From NCBI RefSeq assembly GCF_040954645.1, contig NC_092809.1, forward strand, positions 69,101,141-69,165,140: a DNA stretch of 64,000 nt. The letters are read 5' to 3'. Each line of letters opens with the position of its first letter. Within the stretch, counting starts at the first letter, position 1. Source of the stretch: Diabrotica undecimpunctata. Lineage: Eukaryota; Arthropoda; Insecta; Coleoptera; Chrysomelidae. The notes beneath the pieces are model-generated. The model did not search any database and was not told the origin of the DNA. It was given only the letters and a program-made list of their open reading frames with translations. This document shows, one piece after another, positions 54,975 to 64,000 of the stretch. The translations under genes were made by a program, and so were the position numbers.

Positions 54975-56560
54975 TAACCGCTGTTTGCAGGCAAGAGTCT
55001 TCCTGGCAGATTTAAGGAAGATAACTACCATAAGGAAGTTCCTTTTGAGGGTTCAGATGGCGAGAAGCAGCTTATTTTTTTTGTATATCTTGCAGATGTG
55101 TTGATCTAGCCAGTTTTTCCTCGATTCTAGTCATAAAATGGGTTGTTATTCGAGGAGTGAATGTTACGAATCTAGACTTTGTTTCTTTTGTTCTCTAGCT
55201 ACTTATCTTCGGATATTAGGTGGATTGATAACTACGATATTGTAGAGCTTATGTATGGATAAGAGTCTTAATATCCGCTTAATTTGGCTGACTAATTTGT
55301 AGCTAAATCTACGTGTCAAGTATGTATTGATGTCACCCATACAAGCTAGGTATATTTGGCAGCAGAAGCATAGAGTTTAAGCGTCTACGTTTTAAGAGTG
55401 AAAGGATGTGCTTCCCGTTTTTAGCTGACAAGTTCGCGGAGAATACTATTTTTCTGGTTCTAGTTTGCCATTTAGTTTTAAACAAAGTTCTGTAAATTAC
55501 AAAGTGTGTTTAATGATTTCATGACACTATTGGTTCAGGTATATGTTCAAATTTGTGAAAGCGTCTCTGTTAGGGACATTGAAGGAGCACACCTGACTTT
55601 TTCCAGGGTTTGGCTTAAAATTAATTTATAATCTATTTTTATTGTGTTTAAGATATAATTTAGATCTTTCTCCACTTCAGCAACAAAAGTTTGTGGTTCT
55701 GCAACAATAGATGTATCGTCTACATAATAAAAGTCCTAGTATTTACTGTTATGGGTTGTGTAAATGTTATACAGTGTAGGTGCCATTACGGTACCCCAAA
55801 GGAGACCGTTCTTCTACGTTTTCAATCTTCATCTTTTCTTACCATTGAGTGATACGGAAAATCTTCTGTTGTTCTATTACCTAAGGGGATATCACATAGA
55901 TTTTGGAGAAATGTCCTTTAATTTAAGGTGTCGTAAGCAGAATTTAGATTGACAAATACCACTCCTCATGTCTGATATTTTTTATATCCGTCCTCGTTGT
56001 GTTGGGCAAGATTTAGTATGTGTGGCGAACATGATCTACCCTGTCATATATAGCCACTTTTATCTTTAAATTTAAGTTTTCCTTCTATTATCGGTTTATA
56101 TTAAGGATCATATGCAGAAGTATTGTGTATAGGTGAAAAAATAAATAGATATATTGGCCGATAGCTTTTGTGGTCGTTGGGGTTTTTGTCAGGTTTAAGC
56201 AAGGCAACAACTTTGTCTTTACTTTGCTTGTCTACAGACTTTGGATATTAGCCACTGTTGTATTTTTTTGTCCAAATTTTATAATTAGTTTTGTGTTTAG
56301 ATCCTCAGTCAGGAGCCAAAATATTGTTCATAATATACGTGGATAGTGGATACAAACTCAACATCGTTGAAAGGTTTCCTCAGCTGACTGATTTTGTCCT
56401 CTCTTATTTTAAGTTTTTCTTTGCTTCTTTGCCGGCATTTATTATGTTTATTTCGTTATTTTCAGGGATTAGCTTAATACCAAATACCCTAGGTTTGGCC
56501 CTCTATTTGCTTCCTGCAGTAGAAATACGTCACAATTGTGTTAAGCGTATATGTCTGATA
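54975..56560 (-). pseudogene. LINE reverse transcriptase, strongly decayed, antisense
   Basis: Read leftwards with many frame changes: KVVALLKPDKNPNDHKSYRP near 56,200, QGRSCSPHILNLAQHNEDGY near 56,010, and GVVFVNLNSAYDTLN near 55,945 (first catalytic Asp). MAPTLYNIYT and FYYVDDTSIVAEPQTFVAEV follow near 55,770-55,690 (YVDD box). C-terminal pieces KLVSQIKRILRLLSIHKLYN and INPPNIRR lie near 55,300-55,215. The order is that of a jockey/CR1-superfamily LINE polyprotein. No single frame is open for more than about 60 codons. Confidence 0.7.
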
Positions 56561-57555
56561 AGCTTAAGTAAAGTAGAGTGTGTGTATCTGTAGATATGTC
56601 CTTACTATTTATAGACATAAGTAGAATAGTTGGTCCTAAAAAGGACCGATTTGACAAACATCATATTGAACGGGTGATTGAAGAATTAACCGATTAAATA
56701 ATTATTCATTATCCAGAGTAAGAGTACGCTCGATTGCGGTGGTCTTATTGTAACTTCAAATTTCGTGAAGGCTTTTACTTTGAACTCCATAAAAATTTAA
56801 ATTTTGCATACTGTTACTTATAGACGATATTTCGAGTCAGATTTGTTTAGTAATAACTGTACTTATATAGTCTCTTTGTGAAAAGTAAATGAGCTTGTAA
56901 TATCGGTTTACAACTCATATATGGATAATAAGGAAATAAACAGGTTAAAATGTGACAACAAATTACTATATAACAGTACGAGACAATATTCATATGCTGT
57001 GGCAAAATCATCATATTTGGATTTCATATTTCAATTATCATATTTACATTGATATTTATGTGGCAATCAGCTGTAAAAGTCATTGCCTTTTTTTCTGTCA
57101 TATCATATTTTAGCATATCATATTTTGAGTGAAATTGATCCTAAATTCGTCTAATAATATTAAGTTTTTAAAACAGCTGTGTTTTTATGCTCATTCGGTT
57201 ACCTTTTGTAAACCAGTCTGTGTAAATATAAGAGATTTATATAATCTTTTCATTTCGTAATCTTGTCGATTCATAATTATAGTTCTCTTGCTTTTATTTT
57301 CTATATTTTCTATATAAAGATCATCGTCATCGTATAGTCAGAACGCAACAAGATTATATTGCCTTTTTGAAAATACAGCCACGTAAATGGCGTTTTTAAA
57401 ATTTATGTCAATATTTCTGAAGTGCCTTTTCTAGGATAATTTTTTTAAGCCTAGTTCGTTTGATTATATGTAATTGATTTGATAGTCCACAACAGATAAG
57501 TATTGATTGTAGGTAGGATAGCAGGTGTTGATAAATATGATGGGTCGGTAGATAG
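56561..57555. other. AT-rich stretch, no gene recognised
   Basis: No motif was recognised in any frame; short open frames only. Confidence 0.45.
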
Positions 57556-57559
57556 TCTC

Positions 57560-58260
57560 ATTATTCCTAAATCTGACCATATGTTACCTCCCCCTTCATT
57601 TGTGGAAGTCCTAAGGACATTTTTTCTCTTGGGGCATCCTCCCAATTTAACATGGAAATGCAGTTATTATAGTCTTTGGATAAAGCCAGCGCAACTTTAG
57701 CATTGAGATTTAGTTTCTTGTACGACGTTGCTATCTTTATATATGTGTTTGATCTTGGAATTAGTTCTGTTCGGTATTGGTTAGTACTCGGACCTCTGTA
57801 AGTCGGAAAATACCTCTGATGGCTTTTCTAGCAATCCTGGTCTAATTAATACGTTCTCGTCACGTCTCCACATATTAGCACTGGTTTGCTCACTATTTTA
57901 TATACCCTAATTTTATGGATTCGAATTAGACTTCTGGATTTAAAAGAGGGTTATATATACATATACATCAGTTAGCTACCTGAATATTTCCTTTTATTTC
58001 TTATGTAACAACGTTACCTACGATATCTAAGACGCTGCAATCTTTCAAAATTATATGGCTTTATTGTTCCGTTATGCCCTAATCTAGATCCTCTCTTTTG
58101 TATGTTAAAGAACATTTATTTGATTTTCTCATTAGTGACTATTAGACCGCTTTTTTTGCTGCTACTAGCATTATTTTATAACATTTTATTATTTAATTTA
58201 TGGATTAAATCCGGATAGCAAATAGATATTCTTTACTTTCTCAGATATTCTAACATACAA
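57560..58260 (-). pseudogene. LINE polyprotein C-terminal part, antisense, decayed
   Basis: The minus strand from about 58,200 reads SGLIVTNEKIK, QKRGSRLGHNGTIKPYNFER and LQRLRYRR. These resemble the post-catalytic V-N-E-x-K-T-K-Y and F-E-x-V-x-x-F-K-Y-L-G region of LINE RTs. Near 57,930 follows IRVYKIVSKPVLICGDVTRT (usual K-P-V-L-T-Y-G-x-E-T-W-T). The rest to 57,560 is Lys/Arg-rich. Assignment is by spaced motif similarity only. Confidence 0.5.
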
Positions 58261-59054
58261 AATCCTATTAAATTGTCAAAACCTTCCTTGCATATTCTAT
58301 TCACTTATGAAGAGCAGCAGCAATATCAGTACCATAATAATGCGTATAGTTCTGAACTGGCTAATTGTTGGATAATGAGAAGCATGAGTGTAGCAGTTTT
58401 ATTGTTTTCGGGACTGCTACCTGGTATCGGGGAGCAGAATTATCATTACCGAGTTATATACCGAGAATATAGGAATTATTGCCTGAACTTTATTATTATT
58501 GAACAACAATATATTCCCTAGTAAAATAATCATGAATTTACAGTAAGAAAAATTTTTGAACGTTGGTTATGAAAACATCATGTACATACCACCGGGTTCA
58601 CTATGTCGATATCCAGCAAAATCCCTGTAATAATGATACGGGAAACCAAAGATGAAAATATGCTCCAAGAAACTCTGTGTTATAAAACAGTCGAATAAAA
58701 TACAGATTCTCAATTCAAATAGTCAAAAAATTAATGAACAGCTTACTAAAATAGAAATAACGCCTATTTAAGAAGTACTCCATTAACGGCCCAAGGGACA
58801 AAGCACTCCTAGCATATGCTAATGATATATATCTCATAACTCTAATAAGAAACTCTCCCGTCCAAAAACTTCAATAAAGTGAAGACAGCACGAAAAATGT
58901 TTCACTTAAAATCAACGAAATGAAAACCAAATACAAGCGAATCAACAAAAGAGACCAATTCAATAAATCTCGATAAAATATTAAAGTTAATAACTACTAA
59001 TTTTGAAAATATGAAACACTTTAAATATCTTAGATAAATAATCGTGGTTAATAA

Positions 59055-60084
59055 AAAAAACGGGTGTGGCAGTCCAGTGGGACTGCCGGTAGAAGTTATA
59101 CTTCTATACACGCGTTCGCCGTTACAAATTTATATGGGAGTCAATCTGCACAATCCTTACATATTTAATGCTATAGGTAAGAGAGAGCAGAAAGAGAAAA
59201 ATAATTAGGTATATAGGTATATGGTGCATCGTTTGCTGTATATAAACATTTGACCTGTAATAGGAGTATAGTAAATGAAGGATTGTATCAATATTTTAAT
59301 GAAAATATATATTTTTATTTTGATATATGTATAAAAGGAGTTGAATGCAAAAAAATTTTTTTACGCATACTCTGCAGTAAAATGCATTGTTTATTTTGTT
59401 ATTAATATAAAAATGACAATACAATACACTGCAACATAATTCAATATAATAATACAATACAAATTAAAATGCAATATTCATAAGTATTTAAAACTGCCAA
59501 TATACATAACTTACTTTACGAAGATAAAAATAAAAAACCAACAACTCGGATTATGTTGTAAATTTTCATTTAATTTTAAAATTTAGCATTTTTGCGTATA
59601 TTACATATATTTAATAACATTAACGTGAGGTTTTTAAATATTTCAAAAATAAAAAAGGAAATTCATATTGGGATTCGAACTCACGTACACCAGCGTATGA
59701 ACCAAACACGTAAAAGATTTGCCAATTAGACATGATACTAACGGATTTCAAAATTGACAGTTGTCTGTCATACAGTGATTATTTTGAAATGCAAAAGCCT
59801 AAAATAATTATGAACATTTAATAAATAATACAAAACATATCACATAAATAATAATATTAATATATATTATATTATATAAGTATATAACATTATATAATAT
59901 AATATAATATATTTATAATATTAAATATATATACAAAAGGAACATTTTTATTCCCGAGGTAGGAAGAGAGAGAAAATATATCTTATGTCTCTCTCTTACT
60001 CATTATCTTACATATGTAATGGTTTCACAGATTCACTCCCGTGCAAATTTCCAACGCCGACCGTGCCTATAGAAATATAACTTC
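59055..60084 (-). mobile_element. tRNA-like repeat element, copy 3, with 57-bp subterminal inverted repeats
   Basis: Comparison with the uninterrupted tandem LINE copy (GGTTAATAATAATGTCAC at about 61,414) marks the insert edges, with AATAA(T) as the likely target duplication. It starts AAAAAACGGGTGTGGCAG with a GGCAGTCC/GGACTGCC hairpin. Bases 59,092-59,148 (GAAGTTATACTTCTATA...) are an inverted partner of 60,028-60,084 at 45 of 57 positions. The tRNA-like segment lies at 59,668-59,738. There is no coding capacity. Probably a non-autonomous element. Confidence 0.7.
59668..59738 (-). other. tRNA-like segment, diverged copy
   Basis: The minus strand has TGTCTAATTGGCAAA (better A-box), the same CGTGT/ATACG arm with GGT in the loop, and GAGTTCGAATCCC (better B-box). 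Conserved relative to the 52.4-kb copies while the surroundings differ. Confidence 0.5.
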
Positions 60085-60678
60085 AATAATGCCACTAAAG
60101 AATCACAGAGCATAATTAAAACTTTAGATCTATTTTAATACATGGATGCGAATCATGGACAAAATAGGAAAGAACTACGAATATATGAAAGAAAAATAAT
60201 AAAAAAAATGTTTTAACCTCATTATCATATCGCTTACCAATCCATATAGAATAAGAACATATACTGAATAAAGAAAGCTCTTATACCGATATTGTTCAGG
60301 AAAATAAATCGCTTAAGGTAGATCGGACACATGCATAGACGTCAAGATGTCAAACTTGTAAAACTGGTATGGAAGGAAGTTAGCACAGAAGAATGCCACT
60401 TGGGCGTCTCAGTATGCAATGGAGAGAAAACTTCCAATCATATCTCAAAAAATTAACATTTCGTTTGATTACAGATTCGTGGAAAATCGACCAACTGGAG
60501 AAAAGTTAGCGAAGACTCACCCAATGTTATAGCGATACGTAACAATGATGATAAAGAGAAAGGAGAAACAGTGACAAAAAGCAACAAAAATGGACTAATG
60601 GAGCAAAGCTGCTTCAAAATCTTGATTGGAAGGGATTGAAATGAAAGTATAAGAAATACAATGGATGAGGGGGATTCA

Positions 60679-61910
60679 CTTATGAGGGGCAGAAGCAATA
60701 TCAGTACTATAATAAGGCGTATAGTCCTGGACTGGCTAATCGTTGGATAATAGGAAACATGAGTGTAGCAGTTTTAATGTTTTCTTGACTGCTACCTGGG
60801 ATCGGGGAGCAGAGATATCAGTACCAAGTTAAGGCATATAGGAATTGTTGCTTGAACTTTAATATTATTAAATAGCACTATATTTCCTAGTAAAATCGTC
60901 ATGACTTTACAGTAAGACAAATATTCGAACGTTGGTTATGGAAACGTTAAGGACATACCATCGAGTTCCCTATGTCGATATCCCGAAAAATCTTTGTAAT
61001 AATGATAACCGAACCAAAAAAACAGAGATTAAAATAGGCGCCAAGAAACTGTGTTATAAATCAGTCGAATAAATACAGATTCTCGATTTAAATATTCAAA
61101 AAATTTATGAACAGCTTACTAAAATAGAAATAACGCATATTTAAGATGCAATCCATTAATGGACCAAGGTACAAAGCACTCCTAGCATATGCTAATGATA
61201 TTGATTTCATAAGAAACTCTCTCCCGTCCGCAAACGACATTAACAAAGTGAAGAGAGTACGAAAAATGTTTCACTTAAAATCAACAAAATGAAAACCAAA
61301 TACAAGCGAATCAAAAGAAGAGAGCAATTCAATACATCTAGATAAAATAATAAAGTCAACAACTTCAATTTCGAAAGTATGGAATACTTTAAATATCTTA
61401 GATCAATAATCACGGTTAATAATAATGTCACTAAAGAAATACAGAGCATAATTTTTCTAAAATTTTTTAACCTTATTATTATATCACTACAAATCCGTAT
61501 AGAATAAGAACATATACTGAATAAAGAAAGCTCTTATAACGATATTGTTCAGGAAAATAAATCGCTTAAGGTAGATCGGACACATGCATAGACGCCAAGA
61601 TGTCAAACTTGTAAAACTGGTATGGAAGAAACTTAGCACAGAAGAATGCCACTTGGGCGTCTCAGTATACAATGGAGAGAAAACATCCAATCATATCTTA
61701 GAAAATTAACATTTCATTGAAGATTCGTGGAAAATGGATCAACTTGGAAAAAAGTTGTAGTTAGCGAAGACCCACTCAGTGTTGTAACGCTACGTAATGA
61801 TGACAATAAAGAAAAAAAAAGAAACAGTGACAAAAAGCAACAAAAATGGACTAATGGAATACAGCTGCTTCAAAATCTTGATAAGAAATGCAATAGATGA
61901 TTGATGGATT
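60679..61910 (+). pseudogene. LINE fragment, tandem copy 2 (uninterrupted)
   Basis: It starts CACTTATGAGGGGCAGAAGC, matching 58,307 in copy 1. LLAYANDIDFI lies at about 61,185, followed by the post-catalytic region, then INRLR, IGHMHRRQDVKLVKLVW and ECHLGVS. The YAND change is shared with copy 1, so it predates the duplication. It shows the empty site for the insert in copy 1. Confidence 0.65.
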
Positions 61911-61924
61911 CGAGAAACTTGAGA

Positions 61925-62290
61925 CTTGAGAAAGGCACTCTGCCGAAACAGCTGTAGTGATAAGATACAATTAATTTGGTGAAAGTTTTGAAAACAAAGT
62001 TTTTAGTATTTTGTTGTTAAATAAAATGGAATTAACATACGACATTATATACGCTATAATAACTAGACAACTTGTATGATACGGACATATAAGGAGAAAG
62101 TTTCATGAAACAATAAACTACCCAATATTCGTTATGAGTGAAATCGATATGAATAAAGAAAATGAGGAAAACTATGGCAAAAAGGTAAAAAAAAAGTAGT
62201 AATTAAAAAATGAGAGAGGTACCTTGTGGACAACATATGCTTAATTAGGAACGAATTGAGATAAATAATCAAGACGACAAAGAACATTTT
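61925..62290 (+). mobile_element. PLE-like end followed by LINE C-terminal scrap
   Basis: CTTGAGAAAGGCACTCTGCC then GAAACAG at 61,925-61,952 resembles a degenerate hammerhead core (GGCA/TGCC stem, then GAAAC). After it, YGHIRRKFHETINY near 62,090 resembles the W-x-G-H-V-x-R segment of LINE C-termini. Both are weak. Confidence 0.3.
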
Positions 62291-62639
62291 AAATTGATAA
62301 ATCTATACGATTTTTAACAATGCATATTTATAGGTCATTTTCAGAGCCAACGTGCTAATTGTATGTAAAATGAAACTTTTTAAGGTTTTTAATGTTTGTA
62401 TGAAAGATAAAACCGTATGAAACATGACCGTGAAATTTATATACCAATCTATAAATCTCTTTTAAAAGAATACTGACACCTATACATTATCACAATACTA
62501 CATATCATAATACTAAGAAGTCTGTTATTTTAATCTAAGAATAGGCTTTATAATTTACGAGAGATTTAATTTAATGTATTTAAAATTTTCCAGGATCCGG
62601 TATTGTAATAAGAAACAAAATTTCACTACAAGGCTTGAA

Positions 62640-63650
62640 ATCGTGTTAAATTTGACTTTAGATGTTCTTTTTGAGATTTAAAGATTTTGTCTTTCTTCCC
62701 AAGACTTTTCTTCCCTCTACTCTTCCTTGCATGATGACGCGTAGAAGAGAGTATTTATCGTTTGGAACTATGTGGCCCAGATACGATGTCCAGATAGACA
62801 ATTCGTTTGAGACTTTTACAGTCCAAGGAATTTTAAGAATACGCCTATATAGCCACATTTCGAATGCCTTTAATTTGTTTACAGATTTGGCTTTCAGGGT
62901 CCAAGCTTCTACCCCATAGAGCAGTTGCAACCATACATAACATTCGACGATCTCAATCTAATAACCATACTCAATTTCTTATTTGTAAACATTGACTTTT
63001 ATCTGTTTAGTTTAGTCCTATCTTTTTGCTTTATCTGTTAATGATTTATATAAGAATTTGTAAATCATCTATATTTTCTGTCATAATTGGGGTTTAGTAT
63101 GCAAATTTTTTGTTATTAATGATGCTCACTCCATTCCTTACTTCTTTCCCATAGTGTCTCCTAAAATAGTAGTTGGGAGTACACATTAAATAATTGTGGT
63201 GACATTTCACATCACAACAAACATCTCTGGCTGATTCCTTTTTGAATTTCTGCTTGATTTGTCTCATCTTTCACCCGCATGACCGCTGTTTGATTTTAGT
63301 AGATTTTTTATTAAATTAATATCTTGGTATCTAGGTTTATGTGTTTTAATGCATGTATGGGCTTACCAGGTTGAACTGTGTCAAATACTTTTGAAAATCT
63401 ATATTAGATAAGAATACGCTTTCATTATAATCTCTTCATTTTTGTAATAGTACCACCATTGCGCACAATTCCTCTTTTGTTCCCAATCCACCTCTAAATC
63501 CAAACTATGTGTTGTCCAATTGTTCTTCACATTTTTTATTGACAGACGATTTAATGTTGTTATTAACCGGATGACATTTATAACTTTTATTAAATTTTGA
63601 TAATCGTTACAAATCAAGTCTTTTAGTGACATATTATTCTTTTAATTTTT
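62640..63650 (-). pseudogene. RTE-like LINE, decayed, antisense
   Basis: Read leftwards from 63,650: DLICNDYQNLIKVINV, then shifted FGFRGGLGTKEELCAM at about 63,490 and NIDFQK near 63,400 (relic of FIDFEKAFD). A stretch of mixed frames covers the catalytic region, with no readable YADD. Then LLYGVEAWTLKAKSVNKLKA, FEMWLYRRILKIPWTVKV, YLGHIVPND and MQGRVEGRKVLGRKTK run to 62,658. It is the same clade as the copies at 0-2, 11 and 30 kb but more diverged. Confidence 0.75.
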
Positions 63651-64000
63651 ACTTCTCATTTAATGTCTATATTTTGTTAGTTATTTTTAGAGTAAATATA
63701 TGATGACTAAAAACGAATTGATCAAGAGTAGTGAATCGATGCCAAGAGCCGCTATTCTATGAAGCTACCCTTCACGACGCCATCTTGTGGCGCTAGTTCC
63801 GGGACGCTCACCTCAGCATTTTACTGTAGAGAGAAAAAGTAATACAATGCCAGTATAGAAGCTTTGTTTTAAAAATATGCCATAAGGAAAGATATAAAAG
63901 TATTCTTGTCATTATATTATATTGCATACTGTATTATTAACAAAATTTTTCATAATACATTCTGATACACGCTTTCTCTTGCCGCTAACGAACAGAAGTT
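63651..64000. other. Unassigned; GC-richer patch at 63.74-63.84 kb
   Basis: Bases 63,740-63,840 (CCTTCACGACGCCATCTTGT and the following bases) are less AT-rich than the flanks. No gene was recognised up to the window end. Confidence 0.4.

Larger units (their letters stand above)
58300..60678 (+). pseudogene. LINE fragment, tandem copy 1 (interrupted)
   Basis: Noncoding-looking start (58,300-58,740), then GPRDKALLAYANDIYLI at about 58,790 (RT box YADD changed to YAND). VSLKINEMKTKYKRINKRDQ follows, then the post-catalytic region to about 59,050. There a 1-kb element is inserted. It resumes at 60,085 with ERKIIKKM, INRLR and IGHMHRRQDVKLVKLVW. It ends near 60,660. The whole unit is repeated at 60,679-61,900 without the insertion. 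Confidence 0.65.

Overview
This window looks like a stretch of a large, AT-rich insect genome, most probably a beetle. The evidence is the mix of elements: RTE-, jockey- and CR1-like LINEs, Penelope-like elements (PLEs), piggyBac, Tc1/mariner, pogo/Tigger, hAT and one Ty3/gypsy LTR element. There are also long (TA)n arrays, GT-AG introns, and no operons or bacterial signals. The beetle assignment is inference from general family knowledge. I found no intact single-copy host gene. Almost everything recognisable is a transposable element (TE), usually truncated, frameshifted or interrupted by another TE.

Layout. 0-2 kb: two RTE-like LINE copies tail to tail. 2-3.1 kb: a degenerate ~210-bp tandem repeat, then a PLE remnant with a hammerhead-like terminus. 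4.8-8.0 kb: a LINE endonuclease scrap and a broken two-exon copy of a transposase-like family (DNCxGQNKN motif, probably DUF7869-like) with its GT-AG intron still readable. A second broken copy of that family lies at 14.5-15.65 kb. 8.4-13 kb: an antisense LINE with an internal RT deletion, then an RTE copy whose 3' tail is the target of a complete 1.19-kb mariner with 27-bp terminal inverted repeats (TIRs). 16.2-20.7 kb: a nearly full-length jockey LINE, mutated. 21.1-23 kb: a piggyBac copy carrying a LINE fragment inside its C-terminal Cys-rich domain. 23.1-25.5 kb: Tigger, LINE tail, hAT and RTE tail.

27-37 kb: two PLE copies, one split by a 2.3-kb RTE; piggyBac fragments; a Tc1/mariner-type DDE gene that lacks its last catalytic residue; and a three-copy ~150-bp PLE-type tandem repeat. 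37.3-48.6 kb: a series of (TA)n arrays that host a foldback-like mariner (37.5-39.6 kb) and a young Ty3/gypsy element (39.7-48.1 kb, minus strand) whose two LTRs are almost identical. Right after it comes a 300-bp PLE-type hairpin with a well-formed hammerhead ribozyme core.

48.7-64 kb: a third PLE fragment; a ~0.96-kb direct duplication carrying piggyBac codons, a tRNA-like segment and TA arrays; two antisense LINEs that are almost unreadable in any single frame; a tandemly duplicated LINE whose first copy carries a 1-kb inverted-repeat element and whose second copy shows the empty site; and a final RTE copy. The biological content is the nesting history, the ribozyme-bearing PLE ends, and an apparently uncharacterised repeat family with a tRNA-like core.
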